Positions 35,653 through 45,136 of a stretch of DNA of 64,000 nucleotides are shown piece after piece. Made by a program: the position numbers and the translations under genes. Each line of letters begins with the position of its first letter. Position 1 is the first letter of the stretch. The DNA comes from an uncultured Bacilli bacterium. Its GTDB lineage: Bacteria > Bacillota_I > Bacilli_A > RF39 > UBA660. The notes under the pieces were generated by a model that was not told where the DNA came from, did not search any database, and saw only the letters and a program-made list of their open reading frames with translations. Where the stretch lies: positions 1 through 64,000 of the forward strand of contig CAKOPG010000008.1 in the NCBI GenBank assembly GCA_934098745.1. The letters are read 5' to 3'.

Positions 35653-37527
35653 ATGGATATAATTAATAACAAAAAAGTTATCGTATATAATTCTCAAGAA
35701 TTAAAAGAAGCTTTAGAAAATGATAATAACTATAACTACATATATCTAGGTAGTAATATAACTTTAGATAGCGGTATAACCATTAATAATAATAAAGAAA
35801 AAGTAACTATATGTGGGACCTACCTTAATAATAGATATACCTTAACTGGTATCAATAGCAGTGAAGAAACTGATACTATTAATGTCAGTATCAATAATAA
35901 AGAAATATATATAAAAAGTATCAACATCGACTATACCAATATATATGGGGTTATAAATGTCCCAGCCGATACTACTTATTCCGGAATAATCGTTACATAT
36001 AATGACATTGCTTTTAATGGTACCCAATTATCTTTTAATCCTTATGGGACTACCAAAATAATAGATTCTATTATTACTATAGAAGATAAAAATGAGGTAT
36101 CAGCTCAAGAAGTATGCGAATCAGACAGTGTTATAATTGGCGGAACAACCATCATAAGTAGTAATGCCAAGAATAACCCACTATTTCTTTTTAGAAATGA
36201 TACGAGTAGTCCAAGAATAGTTTTTTTATGTAAAAGTGATATTAAATTGAGTACTACTTATAGAGAATTTATGTATGGTACGATTAAACTAAATTTTACT
36301 ATCTTACACGATACGAATGTTTTACTAGTTACATATAATGGTTTTTCCGGCAACACAATATATGGAACTAATAATGTTTTAATAGATGAAAGAGCCGCTT
36401 TAACTTTCATTGAAAACAATCATCAAAGAATACCAATGTGGTCTATCTATGGAAATTTTACCATGAAAGAAAGTTCTAAGCTAGAATTAATTAACTCTTA
36501 CGAAAATACTCCATCAGATAACTACAATATGCATTTTAAAGGTAATAATTGTAAATTGACCCTAGATAATCCCGAATCTGTCGTAATATATACTAAAAAT
36601 GCGAATGTAATATATACCAATAATACATTATCTTTTGATATAAAATGTCGAAGAATTAATATGTGGAATAATTCAACTGCATTATCCAGTGCCGGTAATA
36701 TAACTAATCTTCCGGATTATTATTGGTATAAAGAAACAGGTTTAGTAAGATTTGAAGGCATTATTTCATCAAGCTTAACAGCTATTACTAATCATAACTT
36801 AACCAAAGATGAACTTAGTAAATTATCAGATATAGGTAATTTTTCTTTTCAATCACGAAAGCAATTTTCTATTGGTGGTATTACCACTAACGTCCATCAA
36901 ATCGATAGTACTAAAAATACAATAAGTGGCCACACTACCGCAAATTGTGATGTTTTAATTAAATATAGTGATGTTGAAACAACGATTACATCCGATAGTG
37001 ATGGATTATTTGAATATAATCTTACTAACAGTATTCCTGATAATACCGCCGTTTCCATAACAGTTAATCTTCCAGGTAGCTTTATTTATGAAACTAGATC
37101 ATTAACAACCCCTTATAATGGCGAATTATCTTTACTTGATACCACCGCTATGTTTACCTTTTTTCTAGTTCCGATCTCATCTAATCCGCTTATTTTTCCT
37201 AAAGATAGAAGTTTAGAAATTAAAGTAGTCGATAGCCGGTTAACTAGTTCTAATTGGCGTCTTTATGCTTATACTGACGGCCCTTTAACTTCCTCACTTG
37301 GATATACCTTAAATGATGCCTTAGTATTTAAAAAATTAAATAATGAAATAATCACTTTAAATGAAACCCCACAATTAGTTTTCTCTGGTACCAGTACATC
37401 TGGTTTAGCAGAATTAACCAAAATTACTTGGTCTACCGACAAAGGCCCATTATTAAATCTTGATAATAATTTTTTAGAAGCTAATGAAGAATATTTTGGT
37501 GTAATACATTTTACTTTAACTGAATAA
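35653..37527 (+). CDS. Pectate-lyase-like adhesive (beta-helix) protein
   Basis: 624 aa. N-terminal SQELKEALENDNNYNYIYLGSNITL matches the pectate-lyase-like adhesive domain of Firmicutes surface proteins, and the region to about 360 reads as short beta-strand repeats of a right-handed helix. A small Ig-like insert follows near 410-480 (TISGHTTANCDVLIKYS), then a beta domain ending EYFGVIHFTLTE that recalls WxL proteins without the exact motif. There is no signal peptide or anchor, so export is unexplained; release into the spore coat from the mother cell would fit. Function not shown. Confidence 0.65.
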   Translation: MDIINNKKVIVYNSQELKEALENDNNYNYIYLGSNITLDSGITINNNKEKVTICGTYLNNRYTLTGINSSEETDTINVSINNKEIYIKSINIDYTNIYGVINVPADTTYSGIIVTYNDIAFNGTQLSFNPYGTTKIIDSIITIEDKNEVSAQEVCESDSVIIGGTTIISSNAKNNPLFLFRNDTSSPRIVFLCKSDIKLSTTYREFMYGTIKLNFTILHDTNVLLVTYNGFSGNTIYGTNNVLIDERAALTFIENNHQRIPMWSIYGNFTMKESSKLELINSYENTPSDNYNMHFKGNNCKLTLDNPESVVIYTKNANVIYTNNTLSFDIKCRRINMWNNSTALSSAGNITNLPDYYWYKETGLVRFEGIISSSLTAITNHNLTKDELSKLSDIGNFSFQSRKQFSIGGITTNVHQIDSTKNTISGHTTANCDVLIKYSDVETTITSDSDGLFEYNLTNSIPDNTAVSITVNLPGSFIYETRSLTTPYNGELSLLDTTAMFTFFLVPISSNPLIFPKDRSLEIKVVDSRLTSSNWRLYAYTDGPLTSSLGYTLNDALVFKKLNNEIITLNETPQLVFSGTSTSGLAELTKITWSTDKGPLLNLDNNFLEANEEYFGVIHFTLTE

Positions 37528-37670
37528 CCTTTACTTATCATAAAAAATTATGTTATACTAGTGATAGATAATCAATATAACTACCAATAAAGAAGTATTA
37601 TTTATAAACAATGCATTAGTATATATTAGATACTTAAAATAGTATATAATTCTATTAAGGAGGTAATTTG

Positions 37671-38477
37671 ATGGAATATATAAGAAACAATGGTACTAAA
37701 GTCATCGTCGAAGGCGATAAAGTTCAATATGAAGGCGGAAAAATACGAAAAAATCCCATCGGTGCCAATTTTATCAACGGTGCCATTATTAGTGGTTATC
37801 TTTCTTCCTTCAATGGTTCATTTGAAGATGAATTAATAGGTATAGAAAGTGGTTTAGGTGATATTGTCAATACCAAAATAGGGAATATTAAAGAAGCTTA
37901 TGTATTGCTGAAATCAAAAATTGTTGATATTAATAATTCCAATATTTATGAATTATCTCGTATAGTCTTAGAAACCGTAGATGAATTTTTTGGCGGATTT
38001 GCTAATACAGATGCCAGACATACTTATTATTATTCAGAAGATTTTGCTGAAAGTAAAGATAATAAAATATCTAATTTAAAAGGAACAGGAGCCGCAATGT
38101 GTGTTGAACGATCTGCTCTAGCTCAAAATTTATTACATTTTTTAGGAATAAATAGTTTCTTTAAAACATCAGGTATCATAAGAAATAACAATAAAGAAGT
38201 CCATAGTTATAATCTAATAGAATTTGCTGGAAAATACTATATATTTGATACCTCAATACCAAATTTAATAGAAAATCAAATTAGTCCTTTAATAGCTGAG
38301 ATAGATAAAGAAACCTTCACTTTATTAAGTTCCCCAATCTCAGATATGGGAGTATCAACTACTGTATCTCATTATAATCCATACCGAGATATTGATGTAA
38401 CTATTACATACGATAGTGGTAGAAAAAACCACGTAGAAGTTGCTTCTTTAGACAAAGTAAACAAAAAACATTTATAG
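37671..38477 (+). CDS. Transglutaminase-like cysteine enzyme
   Basis: 268 aa, soluble. A Cys-His-Asp set in the transglutaminase/protease-fold order: Cys in GAAMCVERSA (about 144), His in EVHSYNLIE (about 178), Asp in YYIFDTS (about 194). GGAGG fits the ATG at 37671. Neither signal nor anchor. Lying between an adhesive-type protein and a collagen-like protein it might cross-link or trim spore-surface proteins; that is inference. Confidence 0.7.
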   Translation: MEYIRNNGTKVIVEGDKVQYEGGKIRKNPIGANFINGAIISGYLSSFNGSFEDELIGIESGLGDIVNTKIGNIKEAYVLLKSKIVDINNSNIYELSRIVLETVDEFFGGFANTDARHTYYYSEDFAESKDNKISNLKGTGAAMCVERSALAQNLLHFLGINSFFKTSGIIRNNNKEVHSYNLIEFAGKYYIFDTSIPNLIENQISPLIAEIDKETFTLLSSPISDMGVSTTVSHYNPYRDIDVTITYDSGRKNHVEVASLDKVNKKHL

Positions 38478-38595
38478 TTAATATTTAAAATGATTAATAA
38501 AGTTCCACTAAAAAGATTTTATCATTAGCTAGTAAAGCATACTTTTAGAGTATTTATTCTAACAAAATAATGTTTAATTCTAATTAAAAATGTGT

Positions 38596-38625
38596 TATAT
38601 TAATAATAGGTGGTAAACACTACCA
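38596..38625 (+). promoter_or_regulatory. Promoter -10 and operator before the flavodoxin gene
   Basis: TATATT (38596-38601) with a weak -35 17 bases upstream, followed by the inverted repeat TGGTA, 5 bases, TACCA at 38611-38625, over or just after the expected start of transcription. A redox- or quinone-responsive repressor is possible; no regulator gene lies beside it. Confidence 0.45.
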
Positions 38626-38644
38626 TCAGTAAAGGAGCGTTTTT

Positions 38645-39118
38645 ATGAGAAAATCATTAGTAGTATATTTTACTTGTTCTAAAGAAACCGAAAAAGTAGC
38701 TAAAAAAATTGCTGAAGTAGTAGATGGCGAACTTCACGAAATTATCCCTGAAGCAGCTTATACCGAGGAAGATCTTAATTGGCAGGACAAAAACAGTCGT
38801 AGTTCTGTAGAAATGGCAGATGAGTCTTCTCGTCCGGCTATTAAAAATAAAATAGACAATATAACTGATTATGATACCATATATCTAGGCTTTCCAATTT
38901 GGTGGTACGTAGCTCCAAGAATTATCAACACTTTCTTAGAAAGTTATAATTTTGCCAATACAAAAATTATCTTGTTCTGTACCTCTGGTGGAAGTAGTTT
39001 AGATAATGCTTATTCATCTCTTAAAAAGGAATACCATTATAATTTCCTTAAAGGAGACAGATTTTCTCCAAGCATTTCCAAAGAAGAACTACAAAATAAG
39101 TTAAATAATATACAATAG
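38645..39118 (+). CDS. Flavodoxin-like protein
   Basis: 157 aa FMN-binding fold. FMN phosphate loop YFTCSKETEKVAK near residue 10, the loops LGFPIWWYVAPR near 81 and CTSGGSSL near 113. This is the Flavodoxin_4 type, often linked to quinone or disulfide stress rather than to nitrogen fixation. AAAGGAG before the ATG; transcribed alone with a terminator. Confidence 0.87.
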   Translation: MRKSLVVYFTCSKETEKVAKKIAEVVDGELHEIIPEAAYTEEDLNWQDKNSRSSVEMADESSRPAIKNKIDNITDYDTIYLGFPIWWYVAPRIINTFLESYNFANTKIILFCTSGGSSLDNAYSSLKKEYHYNFLKGDRFSPSISKEELQNKLNNIQ

Positions 39119-39142
39119 TAGATTTTTATCTACTATTTTCTT
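39115..39142 (+). terminator. Terminator of the flavodoxin gene
   Basis: ATAGTAGAT pairs with ATCTACTAT around a 4-base loop and is followed by TTTTC. Confidence 0.8.
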
Positions 39143-39241
39143 TTGCCAATTAATGATCATCTAAAAATCAAGCCTTAATGTAATATATTAGTTTATGCAA
39201 TATACCATCTTTTTCATATCTTATTATAGGGAGGTCACTTT

Positions 39242-39817
39242 ATGGCAACAAATAAATATCAAAAATTACAAGAAGATATAAACTTGAGAAGAAAGTTATT
39301 AAACTTAGGAATTTGTAACTCTATTATAGGACCAGCCGGGCCAAAAGGGGATAAGGGTGATAGAGGAGAAATAGGGCCACCAGGACCAATAATTCCGTCA
39401 TCTAATGAAGCTATATTTTTTACTAGTTTAGAAGATACAAATACTACGGAAGCTATGCCTTTAAATGATATCTGGATTATTCCTAGCAATACTGAATATT
39501 TTACCGTTATAAGTGATACCGAAGTTTCTGTAGAACCAGGGATTTATGAAATAGTTCTTTCTGGTTTAATCAGTCAAGTAGATGATACTCATGGTGCCAC
39601 GTTTTATTTGAAAAATACATCTGGTTCAGCAATAAAAGACTTGTCTTTCCAACTACTAGCCGGCCCAACTAAACAAATGTATTTTTCACAAGACATTATC
39701 TTTAGATTTGAAGATACCACAACTTTAGAAGTAATGGCATCAATTGAAGGAGATGAAGGCACTTCAAACGTCACTATAACAGATGTAAATTTATTACTAA
39801 AAAAAATTCATGAATAA
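39242..39817 (+). CDS. Collagen-like BclA-type exosporium protein
   Basis: 191 aa. A helical N-terminus (residues 1-30), six or seven Gly-X-Y triplets (GPAGPKGDKGDRG...) at about 31-52, then a beta-rich domain of about 135 residues resembling the TNF-like C-terminal head of BclA (EPGIYEIVLSGLI, ATFYLKNTSG). BclA-type proteins form the hair-like nap on spores and are glycosylated in Bacillus. The repeat block is very short. No signal peptide, as usual for spore-surface proteins. GGGAGG sets the start. Confidence 0.8.
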   Translation: MATNKYQKLQEDINLRRKLLNLGICNSIIGPAGPKGDKGDRGEIGPPGPIIPSSNEAIFFTSLEDTNTTEAMPLNDIWIIPSNTEYFTVISDTEVSVEPGIYEIVLSGLISQVDDTHGATFYLKNTSGSAIKDLSFQLLAGPTKQMYFSQDIIFRFEDTTTLEVMASIEGDEGTSNVTITDVNLLLKKIHE

Positions 39818-39839
39818 GCGGAGAAATCTGCTTTTTTCA
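39817..39839 (+). terminator. Terminator of the collagen-like gene
   Basis: AGCGGA and TCTGCT (one G-T pair) with a 4-base loop, followed by a T-run; it includes the stop-codon region. Confidence 0.65.
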
Positions 39840-40000
39840 AAAAATGCAAACTAGCATTAACAGAAATTATTAAATATTTAACATCTTGTAAAACTAGTCA
39901 CATTTTTCTATCTTAATACCTAAAAGAAATTCAAAAACTGTTCCATTTTAAAAATTTGCATAATATAGATAATTATGATATATAAAGAATATAATTTAAT

Positions 40001-40366
40001 ATGATTGATTATGAAAGAATTAGAGAAACAAAAATAGAAGACTTCATATTTATAATTTATTATATAATCATTACCATCTCAATATATTCTAATATGGTAG
40101 AAAGAGAATACCTAAAATATCATGACAATAATCTAAAAGAAAAATATAGATCACTACTATATATAATATATGGCATCGCTTTTTTAGTATATTTATATTA
40201 CACTATATCTAGTTATAAAGATTATAAAAGTAGTACTAATTATGCAGAAAAAAGATTAAAAGAATTATCTCTTATAGCTAGTATCTTAGCACTTATTAGT
40301 GGAATTATTTATTTATATATAATTTATAAAGATCAAGATATTTCCGTAGAACTAGCCTTTAATTAG
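40001..40366 (+). CDS. Small membrane protein, three or four helices
   Basis: 121 aa, not recognised. Hydrophobic segments at about 14-31, 49-67 and 87-110 separated by charged loops. No ribosome-binding site is seen; TATAAT at 39990-39995 ends 5 bases before the ATG, so the mRNA may be leaderless, though no -35 is clear. Confidence 0.5.
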   Translation: MIDYERIRETKIEDFIFIIYYIIITISIYSNMVEREYLKYHDNNLKEKYRSLLYIIYGIAFLVYLYYTISSYKDYKSSTNYAEKRLKELSLIASILALISGIIYLYIIYKDQDISVELAFN

Positions 40367-40419
40367 ACAATATTTATAAACATATTAAATTATAATAATT
40401 TTAAAGGAAGTGATAAAAT

Positions 40420-40515
40420 ATATTAATTATCTACGGGGCTTTAATAACGTTAATATTAATTATTTTTTTCTATATATCTTTAGGAATATTTTTCTTATTA
40501 GAAAGAGATAGATAA
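40420..40515 (+). CDS. Possible 31-residue membrane peptide with an ATA start
   Basis: AAAGGAAG is followed 9 bases on by ATA and a 31-codon frame reading as one hydrophobic helix ending in LLERDR and TAA; a small hairpin (AAAGGG/CTCTTT) with a T-run follows at about 40515-40540. The frame looks like a typical tiny membrane protein but lacks ATG, GTG or TTG. It may be a start-codon mutant. Confidence 0.35.
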   Translation: MLIIYGALITLILIIFFYISLGIFFLLERDR

Positions 40516-40616
40516 AGGGATTAAAGCTCTTTTTATTTATTTAACCAATTTTTATCTAATTTTTTTGAAAATATTGTCTAATATTATGTTATAATTATAT
40601 GGTAGAGGTGTATATG

Positions 40617-41300
40617 ATGGAAGAAATAGATTTAAAAGAACTGTTTGAATATTTTAAAGGAAAGCTCGGTTTAATAGTAACAGTTACTATTGGGATATGT
40701 TTAATTGGCTGTATTTATGGTTTATTTGTTCAAAAACCAATGTACAAATCTTATACTACAGTTATTCTAAGTAGTAATGCTACATCTAATAGCCAAACTA
40801 TTACTCAAGGAGATGTAACCTTAAATAAAAACTTAGTTACTACTTATGCCGAAATAGTTACCTCACGCAGAGTAATTGATCAAGTAATCGAAGAGCTTAA
40901 CTTAGATACTTCGTATGAAAGCCTTAAAAATAAAATATCAGTAAATTCGGTAAATAATACTGAAATTATTAAAATTACTGTTACTGATACCGATGCCATT
41001 AGAGCCAAAAATATTGCAAACGTTACCGCCAATTATTTTAAAAAAGAAATAATGGAATTATATAATATGAATAATGTTAATACTCTAGATGAGGCTATTC
41101 AAGCCAAAGATGCTTATAACATTAATGTTATAAAACAAGTAATTATCTATTTTGTGATAGGATTTATATTATCTGCGGGAATAGTATTTGTTATTTTCTA
41201 TTTTGATAGAACCATTAAATCAGTAGAACAAGTAGAACAAAAAATTAAATTGCCAATTCTTGGTAATGTTGAAGAATATATTAAGGGGGAACGTAAGTAA
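40617..41300 (+). CDS. cpsC: Polysaccharide chain-length regulator (CpsC/Wzz, BY-kinase adaptor)
   Basis: 227 aa with two membrane helices (about 18-42 and 173-195) and an extracytoplasmic helical domain between. QKPMYKSYTTVIL and the proline-containing end LPILGNVEEY are typical Wzz features. In Gram-positives it activates the tyrosine kinase encoded next. GAGGTG lies 6 bases before the ATG at 40617; two more in-frame ATGs lie upstream. Stop overlaps the kinase start (TAATG). Confidence 0.87.
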   Translation: MEEIDLKELFEYFKGKLGLIVTVTIGICLIGCIYGLFVQKPMYKSYTTVILSSNATSNSQTITQGDVTLNKNLVTTYAEIVTSRRVIDQVIEELNLDTSYESLKNKISVNSVNNTEIIKITVTDTDAIRAKNIANVTANYFKKEIMELYNMNNVNTLDEAIQAKDAYNINVIKQVIIYFVIGFILSAGIVFVIFYFDRTIKSVEQVEQKIKLPILGNVEEYIKGERK

Positions 41301-41968
41301 TGAAAGACGAATTAGTTATTTATAACAAACCTAAATCCAATATTAGTGAAGATATTAGAACTATTAGAACTAATTTAATGTTTACTTCTTCTGATGAAGA
41401 ATCTAAAGTAATATTAGTAACTAGTTCAGTTCCCGGAGAGGGTAAGAGTTTTATCAGTAGTAATTTAGCAGCAGCTTTTGCTCAAACTGGTGAAGCAACC
41501 TTATTAATAGATAGTGACCTTAGATTAGGGCGAGTTCATAAAATATTTGGTATATCTAACAGCAAAGGACTATCCAATTTACTAATAGATGAAGATGTTA
41601 TAGATTGTGCTGAATATATCAAAAAAACGTCCGTAGAAAACTTATATGTTATTCCCAGGGGAACTGTTCCTCCTAATCCAAGTGAATTACTAAATAGTAG
41701 TAATACCAAAAAAGCGATTAAATTTCTAAAGGAAAACTTCGATCATATTATTTTTGATGGTGTTCCCGTTAATGGTTTACCAGATTCATTGATTATGGCC
41801 AGTTTAGTTGACCGTGTAGTTATTGTATGTTCTTCTGGATACACCAAAATAGATGAATTAAACGAAACCAAAAAAGCCTTAGAAAAAATAGATGCTAACA
41901 TAGCAGGCGTCGTAGTAAATAGAACTGCTCAAACCAAAAGAGGAAAGTATTCTAATTATTATGAATAA
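41300..41968 (+). CDS. cpsD: Bacterial tyrosine kinase (CpsD/CapB type)
   Basis: 222 aa cytoplasmic BY-kinase. Walker A SSVPGEGKSF near 46, Walker A' LLIDSDLRLG near 73, Walker B IIFDGVPV near 150, and a short C-terminal tyrosine cluster YSNYYE that is the autophosphorylation site. Acts with CpsC to time polymerisation and export, and is reset by CpsB. Only three tyrosines, fewer than in streptococci. Confidence 0.9.
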   Translation: MKDELVIYNKPKSNISEDIRTIRTNLMFTSSDEESKVILVTSSVPGEGKSFISSNLAAAFAQTGEATLLIDSDLRLGRVHKIFGISNSKGLSNLLIDEDVIDCAEYIKKTSVENLYVIPRGTVPPNPSELLNSSNTKKAIKFLKENFDHIIFDGVPVNGLPDSLIMASLVDRVVIVCSSGYTKIDELNETKKALEKIDANIAGVVVNRTAQTKRGKYSNYYE

Positions 41969-41979
41969 AGGAGGGTATT

Positions 41980-42696
41980 ATGACAGACATACATTCACAC
42001 ATACTATTTGGTATTGATGACGGTAGCAATGACATTGAAGAAAGTATTTTGCTACTCAAAAGAATGGCAGCAGCCGGATTTAACCATGTTATCTTAACTC
42101 CTCACTACATAGAAGGATCAGATTATAGTGTTGAAAATCCTGAAAAAGACAAAAGATTTGCTATGCTAAAAGAAGCCATTAAAGAAAATAACTTAAATAT
42201 TGAAATACATCTAGGTAATGAAATATTCATTCATAATCATCTATTATCTTCTATTGAAAATAACAAGTGTTATGGTTTAAATAAAGGAAAATATCTATTA
42301 ATAGAATTGCCTTTTCATAATCAAATACTTAATTTAGAAGATATTATCTATGAAATAAAAATTCAAGGATACACTCCTGTTATTGCCCATCCGGAAAGAT
42401 ATAGTTATTTTCAAAATGATTACTCTTTAGTAGATGCTTTAAAAGAAGAAGATGTCTTATTTCAATGTAATTATTCAAGTATTTTAGGTTATTATCATAA
42501 AGAAAGTGAAAAACTAATTAAATATATGCTAAAAAAAAGATATGTAGATTATTTAGGAACTGATATTCATCATACAAATAAAGCCTTTGTTCTAGATAAT
42601 TTTAATAAAATAATAAAACATATTAAAAAAATAACTGGTAATGAGTATTTTGAGAAAATTATGAATAATTGTAACGATTTAGTAAATGATAAGTAG
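41980..42696 (+). CDS. cpsB: PHP-type protein tyrosine phosphatase (CpsB/YwqE)
   Basis: 238 aa manganese-dependent phosphatase that dephosphorylates CpsD. Metal ligands in TDIHSHIL at the N-terminus, LTPHYIEG near 40, the NEIFIHN segment, IAHPERY near 133 and LGTDIHHT near 191. GGAGG precedes the ATG. Follows the kinase by 11 bases, one operon. Confidence 0.92.
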   Translation: MTDIHSHILFGIDDGSNDIEESILLLKRMAAAGFNHVILTPHYIEGSDYSVENPEKDKRFAMLKEAIKENNLNIEIHLGNEIFIHNHLLSSIENNKCYGLNKGKYLLIELPFHNQILNLEDIIYEIKIQGYTPVIAHPERYSYFQNDYSLVDALKEEDVLFQCNYSSILGYYHKESEKLIKYMLKKRYVDYLGTDIHHTNKAFVLDNFNKIIKHIKKITGNEYFEKIMNNCNDLVNDK

Positions 42697-42705
42697 TTGA
42701 TATTA

Positions 42706-44151
42706 ATGAAAAAAGATTTAAAGAAGAAGAAATTAAAAATTAGTATTATAGGTATTGTTCTAGGATTATTACTGGTAGGAATGACTATTTCCCTAGTATT
42801 ATTAATTAATATGTTCGATATTATTCCTAATAATTATTATAATCTAATTATAGCAGTCCTAATTACTATAAATATTATCTTAAATATCTTGTTACTATTC
42901 AAATTTAAAAACAAAATACTAAAAATATTACACATTATTTCTATTATAATTACTGCTTTATTATTAATTACTTTTTCTATAGGAATATATTATTTAAACA
43001 AAACTAAAAATCTCTTTGATAATATATCTATTATTAAAGAAGAAGTTACTGATTATTACATTGTAGTCCTTAGTGATTCTATTTATCAAGAACCATCTGA
43101 TTTATATGGTAAAAACTTAGCTTACTATGATAAAACTTCAAAAGAAGTTCTTAATAGTATTAAATTAGATTTAACATATACCGAAGAAAATGATATTGTT
43201 AATCTTAAAAATATGTTGTTTAATAAAAAAGTAGATGCCATCTTAATTAGTGATATTATTAAAAATAAATATACTGAAGATGACAGTGATTTTGAAAGTA
43301 AAATCAAAATATTAAAAACTATTTCTATAAAGAAAGAAATTGAAGATATTACCAAGAGAGTATCTATAAAAAATACTCCTTATAATGTATTAATAAGTGG
43401 TATTGATACATATGGTGACATCAATAAAACTTCGAGAAATGATGTCAATATAGTAGCTACAATTAACCCTAATACTGATGAAATATTACTAACTTCTATT
43501 CCAAGAGACTATTATGTTCAATTACACGGAACAGAAGGTTATAAAGACAAACTTACCCACGCTAGTTATTATGGTATTAATATGGCTGTACAGACTATTG
43601 AAGATATTTTTGATATAGATATTAATTATTATGTAAAAGTTAATTTTACAACAGTAATCGATCTAGTAGATGAAATAAATGGGGTAGAAGTATATGCTGA
43701 TCAAGCCGTGAATTTGCCTGGTTGTAAAATAAACCAAGGCATGAATAAACTTAATGGTACCTGTGCCTTAGCCTTTTCTAGAGAAAGATATTCCTATATA
43801 GATGGCGACAGACATCGTGGCAGAAACCAGCAAGAAGTTATTAAAGCTATCTTTAATAAGCTAAGTAGTGGCACAACTATTTTAACCCAATATACCGATA
43901 TTTTAGATGCTTTAGATGGCAAATTTGCCACAAACATGGACATGAATGAAATAATGAATTTTCTAAAGTATGAATTAAATGATTTAAAAGACTATAAAAT
44001 AATAACCACTCAAGTAGATGGTTATGGTTCTATGGGACCTACATATTCTTATCCAGGTCAAGACTTATGGATAATGATACCTTATGAAGATACAATTAAT
44101 AATGCTAAAGATTTAATTAATAAAGTATTAAACAACGAAAAAATTGGTTAA
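42706..44151 (+). CDS. LytR-CpsA-Psr (LCP) family wall-polymer ligase
   Basis: 481 aa. Three to four N-terminal helices, an accessory extracellular domain, then the LCP domain from about 215: ISGIDTYGD, RNDVNIVATINP, LLTSIPRDYYV, and FSRERYSYIDGDRHRGRNQQ with the catalytic Arg residues. Transfers undecaprenyl-linked polymers to peptidoglycan, so this operon can anchor the polysaccharide made by the locus. Start taken at the ATG at 42706; no strong RBS, so translation may depend on the upstream gene. Confidence 0.9.
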   Translation: MKKDLKKKKLKISIIGIVLGLLLVGMTISLVLLINMFDIIPNNYYNLIIAVLITINIILNILLLFKFKNKILKILHIISIIITALLLITFSIGIYYLNKTKNLFDNISIIKEEVTDYYIVVLSDSIYQEPSDLYGKNLAYYDKTSKEVLNSIKLDLTYTEENDIVNLKNMLFNKKVDAILISDIIKNKYTEDDSDFESKIKILKTISIKKEIEDITKRVSIKNTPYNVLISGIDTYGDINKTSRNDVNIVATINPNTDEILLTSIPRDYYVQLHGTEGYKDKLTHASYYGINMAVQTIEDIFDIDINYYVKVNFTTVIDLVDEINGVEVYADQAVNLPGCKINQGMNKLNGTCALAFSRERYSYIDGDRHRGRNQQEVIKAIFNKLSSGTTILTQYTDILDALDGKFATNMDMNEIMNFLKYELNDLKDYKIITTQVDGYGSMGPTYSYPGQDLWIMIPYEDTINNAKDLINKVLNNEKIG

Positions 44152-44159
44152 TAAATATA

Positions 44160-44197
44160 AAAGAGTATTACTATTTGTTAGTAATACTCTTTAATTA
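44160..44197. terminator. Bidirectional terminator after the LCP gene
   Basis: AAAGAGTATTACTA and TAGTAATACTCTTT form a perfect 14-base-pair stem. It lies between the LCP gene and the end of the converging triplet operon. Confidence 0.82.
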
Positions 44198-44207
44198 TTA
44201 AAATTAA

Positions 44208-45068
44208 TTATCTATTATTAGGTCGTTTACTGTCATAACCCAATGTCTTAGCAAGATTAGCACTTATTAAATATGAAGAAGGTTTATTACTTTTAAAATA
44301 ATTATCTGCTGTCTTTCTATGTTCATCATCTAATAGATTAGCCATAACATTTATCTTTGTTAGTAATCTTAAATTATTATAAGTATCAAAAACGAATTGA
44401 TCATGATTAGTATTCGTTTTATATGGATGATCCTTTAAATGATCAATACAGTCTTCTATTCGGTACAACCAATTATCTTGAAATTCTGTCAAATCTATAC
44501 CTGTAGTAGATTCTATCCAAGATAAATCTAATTTAGGTAAATAATCAAAGTCGTTTTTTACAAATTGATCTTCCAAAAAATCATGGTCTTTTGGATATAA
44601 AGTAGACTCAATACTATGTTTTTTTAAAAGTTCATTTTTAAATTTTTCATCTTTTGGGTTATTCGCCCATGTACCTTCAATTAAAGCACCTGTTTTATTA
44701 TGGATTTCCATTTCTAATAATGACATTATAATATCATCGAAAGAATGGCCGTCATAGACTGTAATCATATCGGGATCCTTAGTAATTAGTTTTCTTCTTT
44801 CGGATAATTTTCTTTCACAACGAACTCTTCCTTGTACTAGTTCTGGATGATTATTTAATTCCAGTAGGAGCGTATCTATATCTTGTACGGTAAGAGACTG
44901 GTATAATCTTTTTTCCTCTTGAATAATTTTATATAAATTTAACTTATCCTCATATATTCTCTTTGCATCGCTAGTTTCTAAACTTTTAGTAGCTGCTAAT
45001 GTATAATATTTCTTTTCTACCAAATAAGAAACTTGACGTAATCTATTAAGAACATCTATTACTTTCAT
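44208..45068 (-). CDS. Triplet paralogue 3, unknown family
   Basis: 286 aa soluble, mostly helical protein with no known domain. It shares with its two upstream neighbours the block RxxRKLSERRKL near 85-95, a central EMEIHNKTG segment and a DLSWI segment near 190. It is the most diverged of the three. GAGG lies 7 bases before the ATG. The gap of 68 bases to the second copy holds no clear promoter. Confidence 0.65.
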   Translation of the reverse strand: MKVIDVLNRLRQVSYLVEKKYYTLAATKSLETSDAKRIYEDKLNLYKIIQEEKRLYQSLTVQDIDTLLLELNNHPELVQGRVRCERKLSERRKLITKDPDMITVYDGHSFDDIIMSLLEMEIHNKTGALIEGTWANNPKDEKFKNELLKKHSIESTLYPKDHDFLEDQFVKNDFDYLPKLDLSWIESTTGIDLTEFQDNWLYRIEDCIDHLKDHPYKTNTNHDQFVFDTYNNLRLLTKINVMANLLDDEHRKTADNYFKSNKPSSYLISANLAKTLGYDSKRPNNR

Positions 45069-45136
45069 ACCATAACCTCTTTCTATAATACATAATTATT
45101 ATACATGTAGTAAAGAAAAAAAGCAAGTAAAAGAAC

